A model generated the notes under the pieces. It saw only the letters and a list, made by a program, of their open reading frames with translations, was not told the origin of the DNA and did no database searches. Position numbers and translations under genes: made by a program. A DNA stretch of 64,000 nucleotides from assembly GCA_004794655.1 (NCBI GenBank), contig SMMW01000555.1, forward strand, positions 9,749,501 to 9,813,500, in the 5' to 3' direction. The DNA is from Marisa cornuarietis. Taxonomy: Eukaryota > Mollusca > Gastropoda > Architaenioglossa > Ampullariidae. Position 1 is the stretch's first letter, and every line of letters begins with the position of its first letter. Shown one piece after another: positions 38,653-48,363 of the stretch.

Positions 38653-39866
38653 TGCATGCATGCATCTGTTACCTCAGGTAGTTCCGGAGGTTGTCTTTGT
38701 TCACATTATTCAGAATGTAATCTGCGATGTATGAACTACAACAAAATTAATCAGGATAAAATTAATTACAATGTGATCGGTTGTGTTGAATGCAATAGTG
38801 CACTAATTATAAGTAGTCTATTAAGTATACAACGAACCACACCCTAAAGTATTTGTACACATTTCTACTTAACACATGAGACATGGGAAGCAAACATTAT
38901 TACAAAAGTCTTTGAAATTTACTGTTCTCTTTCCTTTTGGGACCAATATCTCAGATAATTCAATGTTCTCATTAAAAACATAATTATTCTAAGTTTTAGT
39001 AAAATGGAACATAGCCATAACTATACCATCTCTCCTGGATACTGGCATAAGGACGATGTACATGTTAGTCTTATCTAGGGTCATCGCGGAGTCTTGGACA
39101 CAGCAGCGTATTGAGATGATATAAATTATCACTTTCTACATGCATCACATACATCACATACATCACATACATCGCGTGTTTAACCTCTGCACTGACTGCA
39201 GCTCATAAGTAGCCATTAGTAGTCTCACTGTAGCTCAGTGAATCTCACAGCAGTGCAGTTAAAAGTACACTGGGCTGCAATTTGTTCTAATGACTAGGTA
39301 AATATTACTACAAATCTGGTTTAACACCCACTTCCTTTCGCGAGATACACGTCTTCAGATATTACCGTCCATATGAAGAGGTATAACTTGTTTGTACACA
39401 TAGCATAAGATTAATTAAATAGCACTAGGAATAACATCCAGTCCCAGTTCTACCATTGCCTGAAACCTTCCTAACAATGTATCTATGTACAATCCTGATG
39501 TCAGTGTTATAAACTTCTTTCTGTGCATGGCAATGTTTTGAGTAAATATCAGAAGGGGAAATATTCCCCACATTTAGGGAAATAGTATCTTGCACTGAGT
39601 TTCACCTACCCATTAGAAAAAAATCCACCCGACTAGATATTAGCATTAATAGAGAGATTGACATGGATAACAGAATGCTAATAATAACAGACGAAAACCA
39701 ACCTCTCGTATGCTGCCGTTTGTTCGCTGCTGTTATCGTTGGATGGGTAGGTGTGGGAAAACCACCCGATCAATACCCCAGCGGCAAAGAAGATCCCAAC
39801 GACAATGACGAAGATGATGAGGTACCTTAAACTTATTTTCTTCTTTGCAAACAATGCCTCGCCCAT
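25867..39866 (-). CDS. Gene 2: GCPII/NAALADase-like zinc peptidase, 19 exons, premature stop in last exon
   Basis: Exons in transcript order: 39866-39703, 38735-38673, 38323-38167, 38079-37945, 37559-37434, 36685-36508, 31950-31866, 31521-31432, 30765-30680, 30234-30115, 29895-29813, 29693-29562, 29234-29149, 28783-28690, 28028-27898, 27448-27333, 26962-26875, 26277-26185, 25951-25867. To the TAA this is 703 residues; to the ancestral stop it would be 736. The transmembrane helix follows the start ([20 protein letters not shown]). The zinc-site motifs [22 protein letters not shown] and [10 protein letters not shown] are intact. The pocket reads [12 protein letters not shown], again without the human arginine patch. 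An antisense LINE fills intron 6. The TAA replaces a Lys/Glu codon between the conserved ...IVEM and KWDQ. The lost 32 residues belong to the helical dimerisation domain, and C-terminal truncation of human GCPII is known to abolish activity, so the product is probably inactive unless the stop is a variant or read through. Confidence 0.9.
28226..28560 (+). repeat. Dispersed repeat family R in intron 14 of gene 2
   Basis: The copy starts ACTTAAAGGCCTAGTGGG, like the one at 62845. It continues with AACTGGATAAAGCTCGGTGC and GTTATAAACATCACCATGG, and ends near ACTCCTGACTTCTGAGATG. The block order matches the other copies. Confidence 0.6.
29249..29273 (-). repeat. Ghost duplicate of part of exon 13 in intron 12 of gene 2
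   Basis: The 25 bases at 29249-29273 repeat the exon 13 segment at 29191-29215 with about four mismatches (shared ATTGTTGTGAATG end). They lie just outside the exon 13 acceptor. It looks like a small local duplication of coding sequence into the intron. Confidence 0.6.
29703..29721 (+). repeat. (AC)n microsatellite
   Basis: Short dinucleotide run about 10 bases upstream of the exon 12 acceptor of gene 2. Confidence 0.85.
31022..31083 (+). repeat. (CA)n microsatellite
   Basis: A pure run of about 31 CA units in intron 8 of gene 2, likely length-polymorphic. Confidence 0.95.
31284..31353 (+). repeat. (TATG)n microsatellite
   Basis: About 17 pure tetranucleotide units in intron 8 of gene 2. 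Confidence 0.95.
32860..36413 (+). mobile_element. Nearly full-length, damaged CR1/L2-like LINE in intron 6 of gene 2
   Basis: This is a non-LTR retrotransposon antisense to gene 2. It opens with a basic segment ([15 protein letters not shown] near 33030), then an AP-endonuclease domain, then a reverse transcriptase, then a short 3' UTR ending GCGCTATAAAAATCTTC and (ATT)n at 36396-36413. The 5' boundary is uncertain because no clear target duplication was found. Two 5'-truncated copies of the same 3' end lie at 494-1096 and 21165-21977, so this was a multi-copy family with recent activity. The class (CR1/L2 group) is inferred from the ORF layout and the microsatellite tail. Confidence 0.85.
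33010..36160 (+). pseudogene. LINE endonuclease-reverse transcriptase ORF, interrupted
   Basis: Endonuclease pieces lie at about 33289-33462 ([17 protein letters not shown]), 33466-33753 ([16 protein letters not shown]) and 33732-34172 ([27 protein letters not shown]). The RT is in one open frame at 34163-36004 (613 codons), with [44 protein letters not shown] and YADDTQLY (from about 35315). Breaks seen: an in-frame TAG at 33460-33462, a frameshift near 33740, another near 34165, and loss of GACT near 35935 compared with the copy in gene 1. It cannot make a full protein. Confidence 0.85.
37837..38330 (-). repeat. Segment of gene 2 nearly identical to gene 3 (exons 3-4 and introns)
   Basis: From about 37837 to the exon 3 acceptor near 38330 gene 2 matches gene 3 at about 61694-62186. 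The match includes intron 3 and part of intron 4 as well as coding sequence. Neighbouring exons of the two genes are clearly more diverged: exon 5 reads [16 protein letters not shown] in one and [16 protein letters not shown] in the other. The pattern fits recent gene conversion or an inserted duplicate. Confidence 0.75.
38581..38660 (+). repeat. Compound (AC)n / (CATG)n microsatellite
   Basis: An imperfect CA-rich tract followed by CATGCATGCATGCATC, ending just below the exon 2 donor of gene 2. A different CA/CT tract occupies the same intron of gene 3 (62455-62493). Confidence 0.85.
39137..39175 (+). repeat. 9-bp minisatellite (CATCACATA)n
   Basis: About four tandem copies of CATCACATA in intron 1 of gene 2. 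Confidence 0.8.
39270..39640. repeat. Two opposed copies of dispersed repeat family R
   Basis: A forward, diverged copy lies at about 39270-39420 (TTCTAATGACTAGGTAAATA). A reverse copy lies at about 39460-39640; on the reverse strand it reads CTAGTCGGGTGGATT, TTCTAATGGGTAGGTGAAAC, CAGTGCAAGATACTATTTCC. Both are in intron 1 of gene 2, and gene 3 has another copy in the same intron. Confidence 0.5.
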
Positions 39867-41879
39867 TGTCGATGAGATTGAAGGAAGTGTGGCCAAGTCG
39901 TATATGGCTGCAACAGTAATGTTCAATCATCACGCACTGAAATAACCATGAAAAAAAATAGTATCACCCCCTACCAAAAACGTTTGAAAATGTAGAATAA
40001 TTCCATTTTCTAACCCTCGATCTGCTGATGTTGCAAATTCTGTTCAGAAAATTCTGAGTGGTATGAAGAACCATTACAGATACAGTGAGAGTCATTACAG
40101 ATAGTGAGACGAGATTTTTTTCGTTGACGAGTTTACCTAACACACTTCTACAAGAAAAAAACCTTACTTGTGATGAAATACATGATATCTAAAGTGACTG
40201 TTATATTAAATTTGAAAGAAAGAGATATGAACGAGATGATGTTTCAATTTCTATGGTACCATTCTTGCATACAGGTGATCACATTCCTCATCAGACTAGT
40301 GTTGGACATTTTACCTAGAGAAGATTTAACGTGTTTTAGTTACTGTCATTGCGTATTAACAGATTTCATTTCTTAACATTTATCTACTCCACCTGCCTAC
40401 CTATTGCTGTCTCTCTATATACCTATTGAAATCTTCCTATATATATATATGTGTGGGTGGGTGGGTGTAAAATCTATCCAGTCCCTTCCTCGCTATGACT
40501 GCCTGTACAGCTCACTGGAGGAAAAAAGGTTCCCTACCCCGCCTCTAAGACTTCACCTCCTGCTTACACTCCTTTAGCTGCACTTTGTGGTCTACGGAGC
40601 GAAGCGGGACCCTTAAGAAAAAAAACTTATTTACTGCTATGCTACACAAAGTAAAAGACATACCGTCTGTCACAGGAGAATTCGGACAAAAGAAACACAA
40701 GTTTCGTCGGTACTTCGACACATAAAATCTACACACAAACAAATCGTTGACCGCGAGAATGTTAACGAGAGGACTATGCCTTCCTCAAGTGAACGACCAC
40801 ATGTACTATATGTAATGACTAGAGAGCTTAAAATAAACTCCTTGACTATACATACCAATATTCACAAAGACGTGCGCTTGAGATGAGATATTGTCGCGAC
40901 AGACAGCTTACACAACTACACTGGCTACCGCTGGTTGAACCAGGATTAGTGTGACATATCTTGAACTTTAAAGACCACCCAGCATGCAGACTGATTTTAA
41001 ACATAAAACAAGCTGTACAAAGAAAATAACTCCCCCGCATCGAAATAAATGGTTAATTCACCGAGAACAAATTTGTATTAGAATAGAAAACTTTATTTAT
41101 AGTGAAAAATCAGTCATTAAAAACTAGAGACAAATAAGACAGTTGTTAACAGGCTACTTCAAAACATATATGTGATGATATTGTTACTTAATGAGCTGTA
41201 AATTTTTTTATTGTTTTCTAATTGAAAAACACATGTGAATTGACCTTAATTCATATTTCCGACATCCCTGGAAAGTCTGACCAATGCAAGAATTTCAAAC
41301 ACGTGCTAATGAGGAGTTGTCCAATCCGTGAGTCGACATTTGTGACGTCATAAGAAGGGAGATCGACCTTTGTTCAAAACTCTTCGCGAGAACTGAGATA
41401 TTTAAAGGTGTGTATATCTCATGAGTAAAATGGACGCATTCTTTGATCATACTCCTCCTACTACCCTATATACACATGTGGGCACAAATTCCCACACAAT
41501 GCGTCCCCCTTACTACTCCTCTTCTACACCCCACTCCACAACCCTCTACCCAAACACTCCCTGAAACCTCTAATTCAGTGTATCCGCACCAAAAGCCTCT
41601 CTTTGAAGACTGAAGCCCGACATTCAAGCTCTGCACTCAAGTCATTGACGCTACGCCCTCGCCCCATTAACCGGACAAGGTGAGGTCGTCATGTCAAGCA
41701 ACAACCTGTATTGAGTCGGCGAGTGTAGGATTGCTGTTGGACTTACTGAGAACCAACAAAGCTTTAAAATGTTTTTCATTTTTCTGAACCGGCATCCAGA
41801 TCCAACAAAGAGTCTCGTGACTTGTCTGCTATTATATCACTCATCGGACAATGATGGCAGCAGATGGCCCACGATTTAG
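39867..41879. other. Upstream region of gene 2
   Basis: No gene is recognised. The part from 40215 to 40445 is alignable with 63725-63960 upstream of gene 3. Further upstream is AT-rich sequence with a short (TA)n run near 40440. Between 41400 and 41880 is CT-rich, gene-free sequence that may belong to the LINE ending at about 42145. Confidence 0.4.
40215..40445 (-). promoter_or_regulatory. Conserved upstream block of gene 2 (candidate promoter region)
   Basis: About 350-580 bases upstream of the gene 2 ATG, this block aligns with about 63725-63960 upstream of gene 3. It shares TCACATTCCTNATCAGACT (40278-40296) and the spacing of several T-rich tracts. Gene 1 shows no obvious match. It was either duplicated with the gene or is kept as a control region. 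No transcription start could be placed. Confidence 0.4.
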
Positions 41880-42145
41880 CTCTTTGTTCTCGTCACTCTA
41901 TACGCACTTATCAGGTTTATTATGATAGACTGAGGACCAACAGATTGAGGCTGTCCTTCACTGTTGTAGCCGTGCGACTTCTCAACGCTACCGTGTGCGA
42001 ATGAATGTAGATAATATGTCATCCTGAACCATGATTGTATGAGACGCTATTATGTGAAGCGGATATATGTTGTGGTATTGTTGCTTTGTTGTTGTGCTTC
42101 CATATAGAGCTGAACCTAATTGCCGTCTAGGATAAATAAAGTCTT
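41880..42145 (+). mobile_element. 3' end of an unrelated LINE (remnant)
   Basis: An open stretch translating to SIRTYQVYYDRLRTNRLRLS then FTVVAVRLLNATVCE ends at a TGA near 42003. About 140 bases later comes GGATAAATAAAGTC. This ORF ending, with a short UTR and an AATAAA-like tail, is typical of the 3' end of invertebrate Jockey/CR1-type LINEs. No upstream RT motif was found. Confidence 0.5.
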
Positions 42146-42237
42146 ATCAGATTGTTGCACAGTATATGCACAGGCCAGCTGGTCCTAAACGCGTGTCGAT
42201 GACAAATGTCATCTGATGAACACGCTGGCAAAGAGAA

Positions 42238-42251
42238 TGTGGGTGTGTGTG

Positions 42252-42287
<36 letters not shown>

Positions 42288-42295
42288 TGAGAGAG
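42238..42295 (+). repeat. (GT)n(GA)n microsatellite
   Basis: A compound GT then GA dinucleotide tract between the LINE remnant and the hAT-like element. Confidence 0.9.
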
Positions 42296-42965
42296 GAAAA
42301 GAGAGAGAAAGTAGTTATACCTACAAAGGATCTGTATGAATATGTAGAGTTTCTTGGTTCTTGTGTATAGAAGTTGAGAATAATTAATCTTGACATTGTT
42401 TGTTACTGGCTTGTATGTAGAGCAGTTTTAAGATGTGTAGTTATTTTGATAGCTACCCACACCTTTGCTGGAGATATGCTCTTAAAGCAATGAAGAATCG
42501 GTCAATCTCTACACATACTGAAATGCCTATTTTCGTAATATATATTTTTTTTTACATTTTTCGATCTTACATTTTAGATTTTCATGTTCCCTATCTGAAT
42601 TCTGCAATTGTTCTCATTTAGTTTATGTGGCTATGTGTACATAATCAATGGCCTGTAGACAGGTGTTTTGTACATTTCTCTCAGTTAATGTTCTGATATA
42701 AGATAATAATGATTGTTGCTGTATATCTTACATAACTGTACTGTTGAAATGTAATAGTATTTTTATTTTTCACACTACAGTTTAGAAAGATGTTAAGGAT
42801 GCTGTTGTTCACGTTCATGTTCCCCTTGAAACACACATTATCCTTACTATTACCCAGCAAATGATGATCTCTCTACTTATCAAAACACCATAAAGCATTA
42901 TTATCATTTTTATATAATCATGGACGATTGTGTTCAGGTCTTGCCTTCTCGTGTTGAGAGTTTGT

Positions 42966-42973
42966 GATGTCAG
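42966..42973 (+). repeat. Left 8-bp target duplication of the hAT-like element
   Basis: GATGTCAG directly precedes CAGGGCCGG and is repeated exactly at 52909-52916. Confidence 0.9.
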
Positions 42974-43032
42974 CAGGGCCGGTTCTACCTATTAGGCAAA
43001 CTAGGCAATTGCCTAGGGCGCAGACTGAGGGT

Positions 43033-43565
43033 GGGCGGAAAAAATGGCCTGCTCTTTTTTTAAGATGAATAATTTTAGGGAAAAATATCATTTTCACAGA
43101 TTGACATTAGCAGGACACCTTTCCTCTGCTTGTAGACTGACCACCAGGTTAGTTTCTCAGTACATGTATTACAGGAAAACCCCATTATCCCAGGGCGCAC
43201 TTGCAGTGACCAGCTAACCAGCAGGGAAGTATGGGGCGGCAGAGGGGCGGGGAAGGGCGATGAGAGGGGCAGCGTTGGTGGATGGCAAAGGGGGTGGTGG
43301 CGCAGTCATGGGGGGAGGGGCGCAAAAATGGCCTGCTTTTGTTTTTAAGTGATGAAAAGTGTTAGGGAAAAAGATCATTTTCACAGAATGACATTAGCAG
43401 GACACCTTTCCTCTCCTTGTAGGTTGACTTCACCACGCGAGTTTCTCAATTCATGTATTACAGGAAAATCCCATCATTACAGGGCGCACTTGAAGGGACC
43501 ACCTAAGCAGCAGGGAAGGAGAGGGCGGATGGGGCGGAGGATAGACAGTGGAGGGGCGGGTTGGT
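43033..43565 (+). repeat. Imperfect ~287-bp tandem duplication inside the hAT-like element
   Basis: Two units start near 43033 and 43318 with AAAAATGGCCTGC. They share TTTTCACAGA.TGACATTAGC, AGGACACCTTTCCTCT, ATGTATTACAGGAAAA and CAGGGCGCACTTG, and finish in G-rich GGGGCGG tracts. The differences show an old duplication. No protein is recognised. Confidence 0.8.
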
Positions 43566-45624
43566 GGATGGGGCCTGGTCAGGGCGGACCTTTACAATGG
43601 ATGGGACCACATTCGACTGATGCCAGCCTCACCTTTCTCTCTTCTATCCTACTTTGAAAGACGTTCCACACTTATGCATTGAAAACACTGCAGCTGAGAA
43701 CAGGGACAACAACACTGACTTGTGTTTGCTACGCGAGTCTCTTTTTGGTTATGACAACTGTTTTATGTTCAATATTCTTTTACACTTACGAACTTTAAAC
43801 CCAAAGGAACTTAGCTAATGTCACGATCGCCTTCTTAGTTAATAAGAGTATTAAAGTCTTTAGCATACAAACATCAAGGTAGAGTCACTTGAAGTTTATA
43901 GCATATATATTTTTATTGTCAAATTTCAGATCAATTTATTTAATTCACTGTCACAAACCTGTTTTCTCCTTAGTGCTGCGTACAGCGGTGACACTGATGG
44001 CCTATAGTCTTGTACTTACTGTTGTAACTCATGGTCGTGAATATTTATCTTTCTTATTAATCATTAAATTTCGGTTCGAATGCATGGTGTATTACACTTA
44101 ATTTAGTTGTCAAATTTTAATGTTTATTTTTATTATATAAGAGTGCGTCTGTCTACAGTTTGAACAGATAGCTTTTTGTTATGCTCCATTGACAGAATAT
44201 TTGAAATCGGTTATTAAGTGATAATGCGTACTAAGACCTATATAGTCTATATACTTCTCTTGTTTTCAACAAACCCTATGCTGGACACCAAGCAGTGTTG
44301 ATCATTGGACTGTACTGTTTCAGCAGTTGCCTTGACACCATGATTTATAACTTTGTATTGTTAGCGTTTAGAAGACTCTCCCTTGACAGACCTCGTACTG
44401 CCCCGCCCACCTGTCAGTGTGACTTCGGATGGGAACGTGATAATTTCGATTAGGGTGGTCTAGATGCTAGAAGCTGTGATACATGTCGCTTGAGTTTTAG
44501 ACCACACAGCAAAATAAGACCAGAGAAAGGTGCTACAGATTTCTTGTCTCCATCAGTGAGCAGTCAGTGGTCACTCCATAAAACCTTTTACACGAGTGTT
44601 TGAAATCCCCTACTCATAAGTGTACTGTGTAGGTCTGATTTGGTAGACATGTAAGTAGCCATGTGTGTATGATGCACACCTGACATTGAAAAACAGACGT
44701 AGTTTTTCTTGACAAAAAGTAGTTCTTACTTATAAGTTATTAATCAAATCTGAGAGCAAATTCTCGAAAAAGTTTGAATTTTAATAAGCCATTCTTTGAC
44801 ACTTCTGGGTTCTAAGACTTCTGGTCATAATGAGTTCTTGTAGAAAACAACTTTTCCACTATTTTCAAGCAGCAAACATGTAGTCAGTGCGATTTTACTT
44901 GTTAGTTCGTCTGTAAGATGAGAAAGAAGAGAACGATTGAAAGCACCAGCCGAGGTGGTAGGTGGAAAGGCCCAAAGGGTAGTGATAAATCTATCACATT
45001 TAATGACCAGTCGGATCAGATTAGAAGACTGGACAAAGAAGGTGGTGCGATGTTACTTGACAGTTGTCCGTGAGACGAGAGAGGAGAGAAAGACTGATAG
45101 GACCTAAGTGGGGTGGCTTAGTGGAGAAGGGTAGAGATAAATCTCTACCACTTAAAGAAAGTAAGATCACATTAACAGGGCTGGAAAACCAAGACCGGGG
45201 TAGGGGAGGGAAAGGTAGTCTTAAATTTAAACTTAAAACCCATTGACGATGTAAAACCTCACTTTACTGAGCGGCTGCGGACATCTTGTGCTGCTGTTTA
45301 CTGTGTAATGGTCTGTTAGGGCGCTTGAAGCTATTATCCTTCCAAAGCAGAATCAGTGAAAGGTCTAACAGAAGATCTGTGAACTTAAAGAACATAAGAC
45401 TATATTTGTGAACTGGATTTAGCCATACAAGAGTGAACAGTGCATACTGTCCTACAGCCCCGACATCATGAGAGTTTGTAAAGATAAGTTCGCATGATTT
45501 TTTATACACTGTGATAGAACTGTATAGAGCTATAGAGCTATATTTTATTAACACGATTTGTCTCTTTATTTACCTTCACTTTATTTTCTCAACCTTTGAA
45601 TAGTCATGTACATTGTTTTTGCCA

Positions 45625-45670
45625 TGAGATCGCTTTAGTTGCTGACTTGGCATAAAACAACAATAACTAA
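45625..45670 (+). mobile_element. 3' fragment of SINE family A inside the hAT-like element
   Basis: The sequence TTTAGTTGCTGACTTGGCAT followed by AAAACA matches the 3' part of the SINE body at 12110-12160. Only this short piece is present. Confidence 0.5.
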
Positions 45671-45830
45671 CTTCATTTTATTTCCTCATTTCTTATCATG
45701 CTTATTTTTATTGTGTGGATGCAAAGGGTTGCGATAGTGGTGGTACAACTTTTTGCAAAACGTTTCATTGCACAAACGGGTTCCTTACAGCCTTGTGTTA
45801 TTTAATGTAAGTCTAGGATAGTTCTTTAAA

Positions 45831-45842
45831 ATTTCAGTTAAG
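45831..45842 (+). repeat. Left target duplication of the full-length LINE
   Basis: ATTTCAGTTAAG here is repeated exactly at 52775-52786 after the poly(A). Up to three more A bases could belong to it. Confidence 0.9.
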
Positions 45843-45861
45843 TGGGGGGTGAGCGATGTTC

Positions 45862-45871
45862 AACATGGCGG
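45862..45871 (+). promoter_or_regulatory. YY1-like motif near the 5' end of the LINE
   Basis: AACATGGCGG lies at positions +20 to +29 of the element and fits the YY1 consensus (AANATGGCG). Human L1 has a YY1 site at nearly the same place, where it fixes accurate transcription start. A role here is inferred from position and sequence only. Confidence 0.45.
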
Positions 45872-46129
45872 ATGGTCGTGTTCCTCCCTGTGGCGGAGAA
45901 ATTTTACTCTAATACTGAAGCTATGATGTTGAAGATGGTTTAAAAACTGTGTAAAAAGCTACTCCATGGGATACTAATGAGCGCAAATGATTTGGAAAGA
46001 ATATCTCTGCATATGCTGTGCTTTTCTTGTGAAAAGAAGAACCGTCGTTTAGCGCTGTGAGTATCGCTTTCAAAAGGCTTGTATCTGAACTATAAATAAC
46101 TCTAGTCGCTGGATAAAAAGAGGTCTGGT

Positions 46130-47392
46130 ATGTCACCAAAACAAAGAAAAGACAAGAAAAGAAAGAAAGTCTCCAGCTCAGAAGGAAGTACAATGGAAGG
46201 AGGAATAATGGATAACCCCAAAACATTGGATGGGGAAGAACGAATGGGCCGTCACCGTGAGAGGACCACCAGCAGTACTAAAAAAGGTAGACCATCTCAG
46301 TCTCGGGACCGGCAGCAGACACTACTTACACAGGCCTTCATAGTTAAGCAAAGCGATAAAGACAGTGCCACTATTGTAGAAAGGCTGCAAATATTACAAA
46401 AAGCGACTGATTCTCTGAAGCTACTAATAGAGAATAGTACGTGTTCGCTTACACAGCAAATAGACAGTAAAATAGAAATTATTACCAGCACTCTGTTCGA
46501 ACTAAGAACAGAAAACGAACAATTGCAACAACTAGAGCAAACTCAAAAACAAGTTGTATGCTTAGAAGAGGAGGCACAGAATTTGAGAACACAATGCACA
46601 GAACAGAAAGAACAGATCAACACGCTAGAGCAATATTCACGGCGCGATTCTGTGCGTGTGTTCGGAATACAAGGCGATACCAAAGAAGAATCTGAGGCAG
46701 ACTGTGAGAAAAAAATATTGTATTTGATACAGCACATGCTTGGCCTGACAGAAATGAACAGTGCCAAAATCTCGGCCCTTCATCGAGTAGGGAAATTGAG
46801 CGAAAATAAAACTCGGCCAGTGATTGTGAAATTTGTGTCACGCAAGGACCGAGACAATGTTATCAAAGCGCGCAGTCGACTCAAAGGTTCAAAAACTGTG
46901 ATTACAGACGATCTCACCAACTTAAATGCACAAAGATTAAATCGCCTCAGACAGCACGAGGGAATACTAGATGCTTGGTCTGCCGCAGGTGGACGGCTGT
47001 TTGTGAAACTGCTCGACTTGTCGATAATGGAGGTGAGAAACGGCGACACAAACCCTATCGAGAAAAAACTGTTAGGGATGCCAAAGGAAGATCGCCAGCA
47101 GCAGCGGCAGAGCTGGGATAGACAACATCGTAATCACCAAAGAGAACAGCGACGGCAGACTGATCGACCGCAACACCACAGATCAGGACAAAAGAAGGGG
47201 GACAATGGCCGCCATTGGACCTCACCATCACACTCGCAGTTCTCCCCAACCACCTATTCTACTCCAGCGACTAACTGGGTAAAGGCGCCAAGACAGGGGA
47301 CAGAGACCGCTACAAACCCTCACCAGAACGAAACGTACAAGGGACAGCACCCACCTCCAAGCGATGGCAGCAACATCGACATGAGAACCTAA
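46130..47392 (+). CDS. ORF1: LINE ORF1: RNA-binding nucleic-acid chaperone-like protein
   Basis: 420 residues, no introns. The lysine/serine-rich N-terminus (about 1-60) is followed by a heptad-rich, Gln/Glu-rich region (about 75-165) that should form a coiled coil. Next comes an L1 ORF1p-like RRM domain (about 168-265) with SVRVFGIQG, a histidine-arginine motif ALHRVGK and TRPVIVKFVSRKDRD. The C-terminal part (about 300-400) is very rich in Gln, Arg and His and likely unstructured. In L1 elements this protein trimerises, coats the RNA and travels with ORF2p. The ATG at 46130 is the first in frame. No zinc knuckle is visible. It could also be grouped with Tx1-type ORF1. Confidence 0.88.
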   Translation: MSPKQRKDKKRKKVSSSEGSTMEGGIMDNPKTLDGEERMGRHRERTTSSTKKGRPSQSRDRQQTLLTQAFIVKQSDKDSATIVERLQILQKATDSLKLLIENSTCSLTQQIDSKIEIITSTLFELRTENEQLQQLEQTQKQVVCLEEEAQNLRTQCTEQKEQINTLEQYSRRDSVRVFGIQGDTKEESEADCEKKILYLIQHMLGLTEMNSAKISALHRVGKLSENKTRPVIVKFVSRKDRDNVIKARSRLKGSKTVITDDLTNLNAQRLNRLRQHEGILDAWSAAGGRLFVKLLDLSIMEVRNGDTNPIEKKLLGMPKEDRQQQRQSWDRQHRNHQREQRRQTDRPQHHRSGQKKGDNGRHWTSPSHSQFSPTTYSTPATNWVKAPRQGTETATNPHQNETYKGQHPPPSDGSNIDMRT

Positions 47393-48363
47393 GCAGAACA
47401 TTGGACGGTTCGGTCGCACACAGTGCTACATAAGTGTCAAGAACAATGTGAGTTCGTGAGTAAAAGTGTTCTGCTTGAGGCATCGGTTGAAAACAGTGAT
47501 ATTGGGATGCTGACATGGATCACTGACGCTGACATGGGGCCTAGTGGACAATTTGTGCGTTGTTTTGGTGGGGACTGATGATTCATGGATACATTCACCT
47601 CAATCTCTTCTCAAACCTGTATGTATGGAAACTTGTTATTCACCCTCTCCCTACTTCTTATTTTACATAGTTTTTCTCACTCTTTTAATAAGGGCGGGGA
47701 GCAAAGAAGTGAAACAGTAGTCCATATGATGAAAGAGTGATATGGAATCTATTCCTGGTAGTATGTATACCCTCTTGGCATATTGACATCATCCACACAC
47801 TTGTGGTAGTATTCCATCTCGCCCACCCACCACCGAAATGTGAACGCAGTTTGTCCGCAGTTCTCTCCCCTTTCTCTTTCTCTCCCTCTGTTCCTTCTCT
47901 CTCCTAAAAGACGGTTCTTAGTATTCATTTGAATCCTAAACTAATTCTACACTTATCATTCATATCCCAAATCTACCTTTACACGAATGTTTGACGTATA
48001 TACATACACAAGTAAAAAACTAACTCTAACACACAGGTGTGCAGTGGAACTTGCATTAACATCCCGCTCTGTAATAAATTGCATCATCAACATAATTGGC
48101 TCGTCGCTGAATATCGCTCATGGCAAAATATGCCAGTCTCCCTTTTTGTTTTTACTTGCATTTATGTCTTTGTCTTTGCTACCTTTTTTTCTGTCTTCGA
48201 TACTGTGACTACTACTGTCCACATGTGCTCGACTTGATTTTGCCTTTTGTCACCAAGTATATTGTTCTTTGTTTACATGTAATAGCCAGACCAAGAATGG
48301 AGAGGTTAGCAATAAAATGGTATAATTTGACAACTGTACTGCTGCTTAGAAACAAAATTAAAC
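47393..48363 (+). other. Inter-ORF spacer of the LINE
   Basis: 971 bases separate ORF1 and ORF2. The spacer is pyrimidine-rich around 47800-47920 (runs of CTCTCC and TTTCTCT) and holds only short frames. Mammalian L1 has a spacer of tens of bases, so this is unusually long. It may hold an internal ribosome entry or promoter element, or be dead sequence. Confidence 0.6.

Noticed and set aside
39867..39926. N-terminal extension of gene 2 beyond 39866
   Set aside because: The added residues have no match in gene 3, whose start aligns with the ATG at 39866.
46543..47249. Several reverse-strand open frames opposite LINE ORF1
   Set aside because: Shadow frames of the real ORF1 coding strand with no recognisable domain.
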